A DNA stretch of 64,000 nt from an uncultured Bacteroidia bacterium. GTDB lineage: Bacteria; Bacteroidota; Bacteroidia; NS11-12g; UBA955. The stretch covers positions 22,120 to 86,119 of the forward strand of contig CALKCM010000007.1 of the NCBI GenBank assembly GCA_938086785.1, given 5' to 3'. A program made the translations under genes and the position numbers. Position 1 is the stretch's first letter; every line of letters begins with the position of its first letter. The notes below the pieces were generated by a model. That model worked only from the letters and a program-made list of their open reading frames with translations. It had not been told where the DNA came from and made no database searches. This document shows positions 6,760 to 15,600 of this stretch, one piece after another.

Positions 6760-9303
6760 ATGAGAAAATTACTATTTGTCATACAGTTTTTACTTTTTGG
6801 CTCCGCAGCAGCGCAATTTAAAGACAGTGGAAAATCAAAACCCTATGGAACCTACTCCTATAATTTTGAGTCTCCCCAAAAATACTTGGTGAAAGACATT
6901 TTGGTAGAAGAATCCAATGGGAAACCTATTCAAAAAGCACTAGTTGTGCTCTACTCTGGACTAAGTAAAAATCAATATATAAAGTTACCAGGAACAGATA
7001 TTAGCAAGGCCATAGAAAACCTCTGGGCTCAACACACCTATTCCAATGTTCAAATTTTTTTAAAAGAAATAAAACCCGGTGAAATCATCTTAAATATTGT
7101 AGTTACAGAACAAACCCGAATAGCACGATATGGATTTTGGGGCATACGCAACGGAGAAAAGAAAACCCTCAAGGAGCTGGTAAATTTAAAAAAAGGGAAA
7201 TACATTACTCCCAACCTCTTAAATGTAACCCGATACAAAATTCTAAATCACTACAAAGAAAAAGGCTACTATTATGTAGACGTAAACGTAAAAAGAAGAC
7301 CTGATACCTCCCAAGGCTATGAAATACTTGATATCAATATCCGAAAAGGAAGTAAGGTTAAACTATATGATATTCTTATTTCAGGAAATCAAGATATTTC
7401 TGATAAGACTCTCCGTAAAAGTGTAAAAAAGATAAAACGAAAAAAGCGAAAAATAATACCTTTCGTATCCAGCAAATACAGCAGCGAAGGATGGGAAATT
7501 GAAAAGAAAAATATCCTTGGAAAATATTTAATCGAAGGATATCGAGATGCTAAAATTGTAAAGGATACGTTGATTTACGGACCAGGCACAAAAAGAGTCA
7601 CCAAAAAATTAGTTATTACCGAGGGGGAGAAATACTATTTCGGCAATATTTCGTGGAAAGGAAATAAGAAACTGAGAACAGGGATGTTGGATACCCTTTT
7701 GGGCCTAGCCAAAGGCGCAGTCTTTAATCAGCAACTCCTAGAGGAAAGGCTTTTTGCCAACCCCGCAGGTTTTGATATTCAAAGCATTTACATGGATGAT
7801 GGTTACCTGTTCTTCAACATGCAATGGGTTGAAACGGGAATTAAAAACAATTCAATTGATATTGAAATACGCTTGAACGAAGGTGAACAGGCCCGAATTG
7901 GACGAGTGAATTGGGTGGGGAATTCAAAAACCAACGATAGAGTTATTCTCAGAGAGATTCGCACCAAGCCTGGTGATATATTTAATCGAAGCGAAATTCA
8001 AAGAACCATGAGAGATCTGGCCGCTTTAGGTTTATTTGATCCCGAAGCCATGAATGTAAATCCAAAACCAAATCCGGCCAACGGAACCGTAGACATTGAT
8101 TATGTGTTGGGTGAAAAACCTAGCGACCAAATTGAACTTAGCGGAGGTTGGGGAGGAAACGGCTTAAACAACAGACCTTCTGTAATAGGTACTGCGGGTA
8201 TTGTACTCAACAACTTTAGTACACGCAAATTATTCAAACCAAAATCCTGGAACCCTGTTCCAACTGGCGACGGTCAAAAACTTACCTTGAGAGCCCAAAG
8301 TAATGGGTCGAACTACCAAGGCTACAACTTTAGTTTTACAGAGCCCTGGTTTAATGGGAAAAAGCCTAATTCCTTCAGTATATCCCTTTTTCATACCATT
8401 AACAGCTTTGACTTCAGAGCAAAAACAGACCCTTTAAGACAAGTATTTTATAATACTGGAATGAATTTAGCCCTTGGAAAACGATTAAAATGGCCCGATG
8501 ATTTCTTCAATATTCAATACACCCTGAGCCTACAACAGTACAATGTTCAAAATTTAGATGGTGGCTTTTATGGATTTCCTAGCGGTTTTACTGGGAAAAG
8601 CTATAATTTTTCACTCCAAACAAACTTCACCCGAAGCTCTGTGAGTGATATGATTTATCCAATGAGTGGTAGTAGTTTTAGCCTTTCTCTACAGGCTACC
8701 CCACCCTACTCATTGCTAAACAATAAGGATTACGCAAGTTTACCTCTGAGCGAAAGATATAAACTAGCAGAGTTTTACAAATGGAAATTTGATGCCGATT
8801 GGTATACCACACTCTGGAAAAAATTAGTGCTGACTACAAAAGCACGTTTCGGATTTTTAGGAGGGTACAATTCAGAATTAGGGACAACCTTCTTTGAACG
8901 TTTTCAAGTGGGTGGTGCCGGAATGTTTGGTTTTAATATAGCCGCCACAGAAATTATTTCTCAAAGGGGCTATGATAATTATACCATCTCTCAAAAAGCA
9001 ATGGGTGGCCAATCTGGTGCTCCCTTATTCAATAAATTTACCACTGAATTACGCTACTCCCTCGTAAAGAGTCCAACGGCCACAGTATATGGCCTTGCCT
9101 TCTTAGAAGCGGGTGATGCTTGGAGAGATTTGAAAGATTATAACCCGTTCCAACTCAAGCGAGCTGCCGGTGTTGGTGTACGCCTCTTCATGCCAATGTT
9201 TGGACTAATTGGACTAGACTATGGATATGGATTTGATTACAAACAAGTGAATCCACTGAGTAAACCCGGGCAAATCCACTTCTTTATTGGACAGCAATTT
9301 TAA
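6760..9303 (+). CDS. bamA: Outer membrane protein assembly factor BamA
   Basis: Omp85-family insertase that folds beta-barrel proteins into the outer membrane. The 847-aa protein begins with a signal peptide ending SAAAQ. POTRA repeats occupy roughly residues 40-440, with recurring patterns such as GNQDISDKTLRKSVK and WVGNSKTNDRVILREIRTKPGD. A C-terminal 16-strand barrel follows, ending GQIHFFIGQQF with a terminal aromatic residue. The length is typical for Bacteroidota. It is 3 nt after uppS. No OmpH/Skp genes follow, although they often do in this cluster; instead the next gene is convergent. Confidence 0.95.
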   Translation: MRKLLFVIQFLLFGSAAAQFKDSGKSKPYGTYSYNFESPQKYLVKDILVEESNGKPIQKALVVLYSGLSKNQYIKLPGTDISKAIENLWAQHTYSNVQIFLKEIKPGEIILNIVVTEQTRIARYGFWGIRNGEKKTLKELVNLKKGKYITPNLLNVTRYKILNHYKEKGYYYVDVNVKRRPDTSQGYEILDINIRKGSKVKLYDILISGNQDISDKTLRKSVKKIKRKKRKIIPFVSSKYSSEGWEIEKKNILGKYLIEGYRDAKIVKDTLIYGPGTKRVTKKLVITEGEKYYFGNISWKGNKKLRTGMLDTLLGLAKGAVFNQQLLEERLFANPAGFDIQSIYMDDGYLFFNMQWVETGIKNNSIDIEIRLNEGEQARIGRVNWVGNSKTNDRVILREIRTKPGDIFNRSEIQRTMRDLAALGLFDPEAMNVNPKPNPANGTVDIDYVLGEKPSDQIELSGGWGGNGLNNRPSVIGTAGIVLNNFSTRKLFKPKSWNPVPTGDGQKLTLRAQSNGSNYQGYNFSFTEPWFNGKKPNSFSISLFHTINSFDFRAKTDPLRQVFYNTGMNLALGKRLKWPDDFFNIQYTLSLQQYNVQNLDGGFYGFPSGFTGKSYNFSLQTNFTRSSVSDMIYPMSGSSFSLSLQATPPYSLLNNKDYASLPLSERYKLAEFYKWKFDADWYTTLWKKLVLTTKARFGFLGGYNSELGTTFFERFQVGGAGMFGFNIAATEIISQRGYDNYTISQKAMGGQSGAPLFNKFTTELRYSLVKSPTATVYGLAFLEAGDAWRDLKDYNPFQLKRAAGVGVRLFMPMFGLIGLDYGYGFDYKQVNPLSKPGQIHFFIGQQF

Positions 9304-9314
9304 AGATTTTCTAT

Positions 9315-10313
9315 TTATTTAAGATTTGAAAACACCTTATTTCCCTGAGCGAAGTATTGCTTTGCGACGCTGCCATTGACAAGGCCATTTTTAGGCCATT
9401 CTTTATTAGATAAGGCCAATTGATCTTTCGTTTTATCAAAGGCTCGATGCGCACGAACAATTTGCCAAACATGCCTTGCCTTGCCCGTAACAAGAAACAG
9501 ACAAGCTGCCATTCCATCCAATACCTTCCTATAAAGAATAGTCTTTGCGCGAGTTTGAATAGGCATATTCTTATATAGCATGTAAAGCCCATTTCTGAAG
9601 TTTAGAAAGGACTTTCTTGGATTCACCGCACTAAGCGTGCCTCCCCCCATGTGATAAACCACACTTTCAGGTATAACATAAATATCAAAATCAAAATTCT
9701 GAACTCTCCAACACAAGTCTATTTCTTCCATATGCGCAAAGAACATTTCATCTAGACCCTCCGCTTTATTCCACACCGATGAACGAATGCAAAAAGCAGC
9801 ACCTGTAGCCCAAAATATCTTGCATTTATCATCGTACTGTCCTACATCTTTCTCTACATTTCCAAAAATCCTACCTCTGCAAAATGGGAAACCAAATTTA
9901 TCAATAAAACCCCCAGATGCACCTGCGTACTCAAAGTATTCTCGACGGTAATAATCCTTAATTTTTGGTTGAGCTATGGCCGTTTTTTCATCCGCCTCCA
10001 TATGACTTAAAATAGGATCTAACCAGCCTTTAGCCGGTTCTATATCGCTATTTAACAGTAAGAAATATTTGGAAGAGCATTGCTTTAATGCATAATTATA
10101 TCCACCGGCAAAGCCCCTATTTTCAGGGATATTAATCAGTTTTATATCTGGAAAATGTTCCGCAACAAACGCCGCACTGCCGTCGGTACTTGCGTTATCT
10201 GCCAAAACAATCTGTACACCCTCATGCTTCGAATTTTCAATAACCAGTGGTAGTAACTCCCTAAGCAACTCTTTTGTATTAAAGTTAAGTATTACTAAAT
10301 CACAGAGATTCAT
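9315..10313 (-). CDS. GT2 family glycosyltransferase
   Basis: The 332-aa protein is a GT-A fold transferase of the COG1216 (rhamnosyltransferase-like) type. VILNFNTKE and VLADNASTDGSA at the N-terminus bind nucleotide sugar. LLLNSDIEPAKGW carries the DxD-like metal site (NSD). The middle section WATGAAFCIRSSVW, then FFAHMEEIDLCWR, is the usual acceptor and catalytic region. No transmembrane segment is obvious. It is the last gene of a leftward operon after the T9SS BNR protein and a small unknown protein, so it may modify surface polysaccharide or the secreted protein; that link is speculation. Confidence 0.9.
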   Translation of the reverse strand: MNLCDLVILNFNTKELLRELLPLVIENSKHEGVQIVLADNASTDGSAAFVAEHFPDIKLINIPENRGFAGGYNYALKQCSSKYFLLLNSDIEPAKGWLDPILSHMEADEKTAIAQPKIKDYYRREYFEYAGASGGFIDKFGFPFCRGRIFGNVEKDVGQYDDKCKIFWATGAAFCIRSSVWNKAEGLDEMFFAHMEEIDLCWRVQNFDFDIYVIPESVVYHMGGGTLSAVNPRKSFLNFRNGLYMLYKNMPIQTRAKTILYRKVLDGMAACLFLVTGKARHVWQIVRAHRAFDKTKDQLALSNKEWPKNGLVNGSVAKQYFAQGNKVFSNLK

Positions 10314-10319
10314 GGCCTA

Positions 10320-10697
10320 TTATTTATCCGTCTTTTGACTGGCTAAAGGGTAGAAAACAAATTGTGCCTCAGTCTCAAAAACACACAAAACACAGGTGTT
10401 TTCATTAGTCTTACCATAGGCTTCTTTAAATGGTTCGACCCTATCCTCCTGCAATACACCAAGTTCCGTTAACTCCTCAAGAGTGCTTATATTAAAATGA
10501 TAGAACAAGCCATACTCCTCCCTATCTAAATAAGGCTGGCCAATTTCCGTTTCTCCCCGATGCGCTATAAAAACGGGATGCGTAGTATACCCCTCGGCAA
10601 TTATTTCAGACTGAAATTCAGCCAAATTTTCTTTCATTTTTTGAAGCTCTATTTCTAAGGCTTCAAGTAGTTTTTCGTGAAGATCGTTTTTACTCAT
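10320..10697 (-). CDS. Conserved hypothetical protein, 125 aa
   Basis: I cannot assign a named family. The protein is soluble and acidic, with an N-terminal amphipathic helix (about residues 1-35, Glu/Lys rich) and a predicted alpha/beta remainder. The segments HPVFIAHRGE, YLDREEYGLFYHFNISTLEEL and QFVFYPL look like real protein with biased composition. Its ATG overlaps the stop of the upstream T9SS protein gene (TAATG), so it is translationally coupled. The GT2 gene starts 6 nt after it. There is no signal peptide, so it is probably cytoplasmic. Confidence 0.75.
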   Translation of the reverse strand: MSKNDLHEKLLEALEIELQKMKENLAEFQSEIIAEGYTTHPVFIAHRGETEIGQPYLDREEYGLFYHFNISTLEELTELGVLQEDRVEPFKEAYGKTNENTCVLCVFETEAQFVFYPLASQKTDK

Positions 10698-13156
10698 TAG
10701 CGTATGTACAAGCGACGAGTACCTGTTTGGTTTCGCCCTGTAAAGTTCACAAAGTAAACACCCGCCATTAGATTAGGCAATGATATTTTCTGCGCGTTCG
10801 CTCTAATTTTCGATTGATGTACTATTTTTCCTGCGGTATTAAATATTTTCACCTCTCCATTAAAGGGTACATTAAGGCTCACACTTCTTCCTGCTGGATT
10901 GGGATAGATAGTAAAATCAACATCCTGTTGCTTTTTCACTGAATTTGGAACCAATGTTTTTAAACTACTATACCACATTCCTCGACCATGAGTAAAGATA
11001 AATAATTTTCTATCTTTTCTCATTTTAACTTGATGTACGGCAACTCCAGGAATTCTATTTTCCTTAAACCAAGTATTGCCACTATCTGTACTGTAGTACA
11101 AACCAAAATCAGTACCTGCAAAAAGGTTTTTCCCAGGCGCGTCAGGATCCACATCCATATAATTTACCGGAAGCTCATCTGGTAAATCACCACTCACGGA
11201 GGTCCATACTGGATTATCTGTATCCAACTTGCTTACCTTCCAAATTCTATCCTTATCACTAAAATTATTATATGCTAGGAAGATGGTATAGTCATCATTG
11301 GGATCAATGGTAATTCCTTTTATTGTGTGCGTGTAAATATCAGTGGGTGTTATACCCGACTTCTTTAAAGATTTATACTCATCTGATGAAGCGGTATAAC
11401 ACTCATCCATCATATATAACTGCCCTCCTGTTCCTCCAAAGTAAACCGGTGGATTTGCTCCATATCCAATTGAAATGGCTTTCGTGCCTCCTCTATTTGA
11501 TGTATTTAAACGTTCCCAGCTATCTCCAGCATCTAAACTTCGATACCAACCTCTATTAGTGCGGTAAAACAGTATTTCCTGGTCGGTTGGAGACATGGCA
11601 TAACAATTGATAAAATCAACCCCATCCGCGGTAAAATCTGGATCGGAAATAGATACAGAAGAACCGGTTCCTGAATTTGAATTGAATGTTGATATTCTGC
11701 GAATTCCTGTATTCTGAGTACTTAAGTAAGCGACCGTTCCATCCTGCAATCCGACATGACAGAATGCGCCATCACCACCATTTATTTTTCTTCCAGTTAA
11801 ATTTCCATATTGATAATGAGTACCATTATCTTGGGTACCTGCCATACCACCAAAACCATCTGGAGCAAAAGCCCCTGCATAAAACTGAGTCACTTTATAC
11901 CCTGTGTTTCTAGGTGAAGCGGTTCTAGAACTCCACGTATATCTATACATCCCACCATCTGTTCCAATAAGGTATGCGTCTGAATTCTTAAAGGGGTAAA
12001 AGGCATGATGATCTGAATGCCCAGTATTCTTCGAACTCCAAGTGAGCCCGCCATTATTGGATTGAGCAATACGCACTCCTGCACTAACTACCTTATTCGA
12101 GTCTGACGGATGAGCGCCCAACATTTGGCAATATAAATTGTATCCTGAGCCAATCGCTGTTGGTACTTCTTTTTTTATGAACGATTTTCCGCTATCTGAA
12201 CTTCTATAAAAGCCTGCACACGGATCAGAAAAGCCTCGTCCCTCCATCATCGCATAAACTACATTTGGGAAATTTTTACAGTAAGATAACTGCACTCTAC
12301 CAAAAGAGGAACCAACTGCTTCATTAAGAATAGATGCTTTAAAAGAATTTACATTCCCGTTTTCCTCAGAGTAAAGCACTCCGTTATACGTACGTCCTAT
12401 AATTACCCTGTTGTTGGGTAAGCAAATTACGCGGTCAACGGGTGAACTTGTATACACTCTCTCCCATGTACTACCGGCATCTTCGCTACGAAAAACCCCT
12501 CTATTGTGTGTAGCAACAAATAAGGTATTTGGATCATCTAAAGAATGGGAAATATCCCATACATTGGTAAAGTTAATATTATCCGCTGTACTGGCCAGTT
12601 GGGTAAAACTTTTACCACCATCAATGCTCTTAAAAACGCCATTCCCAGTCACGTCAGCACTATTTGCTCTACTCTCTCCTGTGCCGTAATAAACAATACT
12701 TGGATTCATTGGGTTGTGCGTGATGCAACTTGGCATCATAGAAACCTCCTGTTCATTTAATGGATTCCATGAGAAGCCCCCGTCTTCACTTCGCCACATC
12801 CCACCTGAAATGGAAGCGGCTAAAATAATATTATCACTATTTGGATCAATCCAAACCGCCCTGGTACGTCCACCATATGACCTTGGGCCTAATTCCCATA
12901 AGGTGTCAAAAGGAGTTTCGCTTCCCCTGCGCATTGCACTAGCTTTATCAAAAGCAGCCCATTTTCCACGAAGCCCTGTTGGAATGACTCCATTCTCATT
13001 TTTCTTTTCCTCAAACCATTGCTTATAGTACCCCGGGTGAGTGCCGTTATACTTTTTATGGCTTAACCCTTTTTGAATCCCAAAGGCGCCTAAAAGGATA
13101 GCTAAAACCGGTATAAAAACTTTTATTCTTTTTTTGCTGTTTATAGTTCTAAACAT
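10697..13156 (-). CDS. T9SS-secreted BNR/sortilin-like repeat protein
   Basis: The 819-aa protein has an N-terminal membrane-spanning or signal segment (VFIPVLAILLGAFGIQKG). Many BNR/Asp-box motifs follow (RSEDGGFSW, KSIDGGKSF, RSEDAGSTW, RSLDAGDSW, STDSGNTW), spread over residues 90-720 and suggesting two beta-propellers as in VPS10/sortilin or photosynthesis-factor-like glycosidases. The last about 75 residues, starting FTIYPNPAG and ending with GVYFVNF, form a type A T9SS C-terminal sorting domain, so the protein should be exported and attached to or released from the surface. No sialidase RIP/catalytic set was recognised, so enzyme activity is doubtful. It heads a three-gene operon. Confidence 0.9.
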   Translation of the reverse strand: MFRTINSKKRIKVFIPVLAILLGAFGIQKGLSHKKYNGTHPGYYKQWFEEKKNENGVIPTGLRGKWAAFDKASAMRRGSETPFDTLWELGPRSYGGRTRAVWIDPNSDNIILAASISGGMWRSEDGGFSWNPLNEQEVSMMPSCITHNPMNPSIVYYGTGESRANSADVTGNGVFKSIDGGKSFTQLASTADNINFTNVWDISHSLDDPNTLFVATHNRGVFRSEDAGSTWERVYTSSPVDRVICLPNNRVIIGRTYNGVLYSEENGNVNSFKASILNEAVGSSFGRVQLSYCKNFPNVVYAMMEGRGFSDPCAGFYRSSDSGKSFIKKEVPTAIGSGYNLYCQMLGAHPSDSNKVVSAGVRIAQSNNGGLTWSSKNTGHSDHHAFYPFKNSDAYLIGTDGGMYRYTWSSRTASPRNTGYKVTQFYAGAFAPDGFGGMAGTQDNGTHYQYGNLTGRKINGGDGAFCHVGLQDGTVAYLSTQNTGIRRISTFNSNSGTGSSVSISDPDFTADGVDFINCYAMSPTDQEILFYRTNRGWYRSLDAGDSWERLNTSNRGGTKAISIGYGANPPVYFGGTGGQLYMMDECYTASSDEYKSLKKSGITPTDIYTHTIKGITIDPNDDYTIFLAYNNFSDKDRIWKVSKLDTDNPVWTSVSGDLPDELPVNYMDVDPDAPGKNLFAGTDFGLYYSTDSGNTWFKENRIPGVAVHQVKMRKDRKLFIFTHGRGMWYSSLKTLVPNSVKKQQDVDFTIYPNPAGRSVSLNVPFNGEVKIFNTAGKIVHQSKIRANAQKISLPNLMAGVYFVNFTGRNQTGTRRLYIR

Positions 13157-13163
13157 AGAGTAA

Positions 13164-13171
13164 CAAAAGTA
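13164..13171 (-). promoter_or_regulatory. -7 box for the T9SS BNR operon
   Basis: TACTTTTG on the minus strand, 7 nt before the start codon at 13156; a near-leaderless arrangement. Confidence 0.7.
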
Positions 13172-13400
13172 ATACTTAGTAATTTCTTAGAGCAGAAAGA
13201 CATAGAGTAATTTGCAAACAAATATCTATTTTTACAAAAAGATGTTAGTTCATTCGCTATTGTTCATGATTTTGCTAATAAACCTTTGACAAAAAATAGA
13301 CTTTGGGTGAAGAGTCCTTGGGCTTATAAAAAAAGGAAAGTTAGACAATGAAATTAAAGTGCCCATAGGACGTAAAATTCAAGCCTTGACTGAGTAATTC

Positions 13401-13432
13401 TTGATGATTTATGAGAAGGTAAAATAAATTTG
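13401..13432 (+). promoter_or_regulatory. Distal promoter upstream of the 57-aa ORF
   Basis: TTG (13401-13403), 21 nt spacer, then TAAATTTG (13425-13432), a full match to the -7 consensus. It would give a leader of about 115 nt. Confidence 0.55.
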
Positions 13433-13482
13433 CCTTTATTAAAGGTTTAAATATTTTTTATAAAAATTAAAAACAACTAAAC

Positions 13483-13490
13483 TATATTTG
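13483..13490 (+). promoter_or_regulatory. Proximal -7 box upstream of the 57-aa ORF
   Basis: TATATTTG, 62 nt before the ATG at 13553; it gives a leader of about 55 AT-rich nt. Confidence 0.65.
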
Positions 13491-13552
13491 TTCCTTTATT
13501 TTTTATAAGTTATATTATAAATTATAAAACCAACTACAAAACTAAAGCCAGT

Positions 13553-13726
13553 ATGAAAATTAATGCCTTAAAGGATAATTACCTTTATCTGTTAGATGTG
13601 TGCCCGAGAACAGATTCTTTTTGTTTCAAAGAAGATCAAAATTGGGATACATCACCAATACATCAACACATACTTAAAGCAGATATCCACTTTAAAGCTA
13701 CAAACTCAAAATTAATTAACCTATGA
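13553..13726 (+). CDS. Small ORF (57 aa) coupled to a flavoenzyme gene
   Basis: The ORF runs from ATG 13553 to a TGA that overlaps the ATG of the next gene (ATGA), the classic sign of translational coupling. The peptide is 57 residues with no signal peptide or transmembrane segment. It has two Cys (DVCPRTDSFCF), one Trp and four His (PIHQHILKADIHF). Two rightward -7 boxes lie upstream, so it is the first coding unit of the transcript. I recognise no family. Options are a small subunit, a substrate or precursor peptide for the flavoenzyme, or an upstream regulatory ORF. Its existence is supported by the promoter and coupling, not by homology. Confidence 0.6.
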   Translation: MKINALKDNYLYLLDVCPRTDSFCFKEDQNWDTSPIHQHILKADIHFKATNSKLINL

Positions 13727-14910
13727 AAGAATACACACAGAAATTTGATGTAGTAGTTGTTGGCGCCGGGCCAGCAGGTGCTTCATCTGCCATAATTTTT
13801 GGTCAAAATGGAATTAGCACAGCACTATTGGACAAGAAGAATTTTCCACGAGATAAAACGTGTGGAGATGGTATTACCTACAAAGCAAAAGCAGATCTCA
13901 TAAAACTTGGAGTTTTGGATGAAATTGAAAAATCAGCCCCTTTTAAAGTAAATGGCTACTCACTCATTTTTTCCGATAATTCTAAGTTGAAGTTTGAATT
14001 CGCTGATAATAAAGAATCTCAAATATATATCATTTCTAGAAATGAATTTGACAATATCCTACTTAAAAAGGCAATGGAATACAAATCTGTTCATTTTCTT
14101 CCAGAAATAGAGATAAAGAAGTTAGCCGATGATTTTAAAGGCGTAGTATCAAAAAACAATGAAACCATTCATGCTAAAACGATCATTGATGCCACGGGCT
14201 ATAATTCAATTTTAGGGCAACATAATCGGGAAGTTCATAAAAATGCATTAGCCGTAAGAGGCTATTATGAAAATTTAACCGGACTAGACAAAACTGTCGA
14301 AATTTATTTTACATCATCCGTATCACCCGGTTATTTTTGGATTTTTCCTACCTCAGATTCGTCTGCAAACGTGGGATGTGGAACATTTATAAATATCGTT
14401 GAAAAAAAGTCATTGAATTTAAAAGCCATCCTTCAAGATTTCATTGAAAATCATCCAATAGCATCTCAAAAATTTAAAAATGCCAAACTAGAAGGTCGTA
14501 TTGAAGGCGGTAAAATCCCACTGGCTTTTGGCAATTTTGATTGGTCGCGGGTTACTAATAATTTGATTTCAATTGGAGATGCTGGAGGCTTTGTAAACCC
14601 AATCACTGCCGAGGGAATTTCATATGCCATCAAGACAGGAATTTTAGCAGCTGAAGTGGTTAGCAAAGCCATTAAAAACAATTGCTACACAGAAAAAGAA
14701 CTGAAAAAATTTGATGCCTTGTGGCTCAAAGAATTCTCCAATCAATACAAGTCTGGCGACATTTACACTGAATCTTTCTCCAAAGAATTAGTTAGCAAGT
14801 ACTTTATTTCTAATTTCCAGAAGAATTTAGAAGATAAAGATCTTAGCAATGTTTCTGATATTTATGAATATATGGTAAAATTAAAGGTTATTTCAAAATC
14901 CTTGAAATAA
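13723..14910 (+). CDS. FAD-dependent oxidoreductase, geranylgeranyl reductase family
   Basis: The 395-aa flavoprotein has an N-terminal dinucleotide-binding motif VVVGAGPAGASSA (about residues 10-22). The family hallmark NFPRDKTCGDGITYKA (about residues 41-56), PGYFWIFPT and a C-terminal FAD-pyrophosphate motif ISIGDAGGFVNPITAEGI are also present. These define the geranylgeranyl-reductase/halogenase-like group of p-hydroxybenzoate hydroxylase fold enzymes, which reduce isoprenoid double bonds or act as monooxygenases. The substrate is unknown. There is no menaquinone or carotenoid gene nearby, and the only partner is the coupled 57-aa ORF upstream. Codons are noticeably AT-rich compared with bamA or sucD, which hints at but does not prove acquisition. 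Confidence 0.88.
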   Translation: MKEYTQKFDVVVVGAGPAGASSAIIFGQNGISTALLDKKNFPRDKTCGDGITYKAKADLIKLGVLDEIEKSAPFKVNGYSLIFSDNSKLKFEFADNKESQIYIISRNEFDNILLKKAMEYKSVHFLPEIEIKKLADDFKGVVSKNNETIHAKTIIDATGYNSILGQHNREVHKNALAVRGYYENLTGLDKTVEIYFTSSVSPGYFWIFPTSDSSANVGCGTFINIVEKKSLNLKAILQDFIENHPIASQKFKNAKLEGRIEGGKIPLAFGNFDWSRVTNNLISIGDAGGFVNPITAEGISYAIKTGILAAEVVSKAIKNNCYTEKELKKFDALWLKEFSNQYKSGDIYTESFSKELVSKYFISNFQKNLEDKDLSNVSDIYEYMVKLKVISKSLK

Positions 14911-14939
14911 CAAAAAAGAGCGAAATACGAGTATAGTCT

Positions 14940-14962
14940 TGGGGTATTATACATCCCATTTT
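14940..14962 (+). terminator. Weak terminator-like hairpin
   Basis: TGGGGT and ATCCCA can form a 6-bp stem with one G-T pair, followed by TTTT, 30 nt after the flavoenzyme stop. It is a marginal structure. Confidence 0.35.
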
Positions 14963-15005
14963 AATGAATATTTAAGCAGAACTAGAATAATTTAATTTGA
15001 GTTTT

Positions 15006-15013
15006 TATCTTTG
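15006..15013 (+). promoter_or_regulatory. -7 box for the 192-aa gene
   Basis: TATCTTTG, 8 nt before ATG 15022. Confidence 0.7.
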
Positions 15014-15021
15014 CATCTCCT

Positions 15022-15600
15022 ATGCAGGAACTCGAACCTTTTTATAATTGGAGACACCTATACCGCGCAAATGAGGATGAGTTTTCTCCTTTTTTTGGAA
15101 GAGAATATTCTGAATTCTACTACACTAATCAGGTGTATAATTTTTTAATTCATCCACAATGGGATGACTTTGGTTCAAGTACGCTATTTGTTAAATTCCT
15201 ATATGTAGGCTACCATGAAAAAGTAGCAATCATCGAGTTCATTGGTGAGTGGAACGACGCCATAAACAATGATATCATGACCCTCAAAAGAGAACTTATC
15301 GAAGATCTTCAATCCAATGGTATAGTAAAATTTATTCTCATTGGTGAAAACATTTTAAATTTTCATGGTAGCGACGAAAGTTACTATGAAGAGTGGTGGC
15401 AAGAGATTGAAGAGGAGGATGGCTGGATTGCCTTGGTTAATTTTAGAAGCCATGTTTTGGCTGAAATGAGCACAGAGAACATTGACCATTATATAAATTT
15501 TGGTGGAATACTAAATGATTTCGAATGGCGAAAATTAACCCCTCATCAGCTTTTCGACGAAGTAGACCTAATTATAAGGGGACGCTTACTTATTCCGTAA
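15022..15600 (+). CDS. Conserved Bacteroidota hypothetical protein, 192 aa
   Basis: An acidic soluble protein without signal peptide. It begins MQELEPFYNWRHLYRANEDE and carries a central beta-strand/helix region (VAIIEFIGEWNDAINNDIMTL). From memory this family is widespread in Flavobacteriia and Bacteroidia with no known function. The FIGEWND...DIMTLKRE stretch could be an anti-anti-sigma (STAS)-like fold by pattern, but that is weak. It has its own promoter. Its last 15 nt overlap the 3' end of the convergent gene at 15586. Confidence 0.8.
   Translation: MQELEPFYNWRHLYRANEDEFSPFFGREYSEFYYTNQVYNFLIHPQWDDFGSSTLFVKFLYVGYHEKVAIIEFIGEWNDAINNDIMTLKRELIEDLQSNGIVKFILIGENILNFHGSDESYYEEWWQEIEEEDGWIALVNFRSHVLAEMSTENIDHYINFGGILNDFEWRKLTPHQLFDEVDLIIRGRLLIP

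Larger units (their letters stand above)
13157..13552. other. Intergenic region with divergent promoters
   Basis: 396 bp between a leftward and a rightward transcription unit. It holds one leftward -7 box and two rightward ones (separate entries). Positions 13200-13400 contain short stop-bounded frames of about 25-36 codons that read like protein remnants but match nothing I know. The stretch 13440-13550 is extremely AT-rich. No tRNA or terminator was seen. Confidence 0.6.

Noticed and set aside
13200..13400. Short frames reading like protein tails (for example one ending in KKRKVRQ and another ending GRKIQALTE)
   Set aside because: Each is under 40 codons, bounded by stops, lacks a start, and matches no family I know; a degraded gene is possible but cannot be supported.
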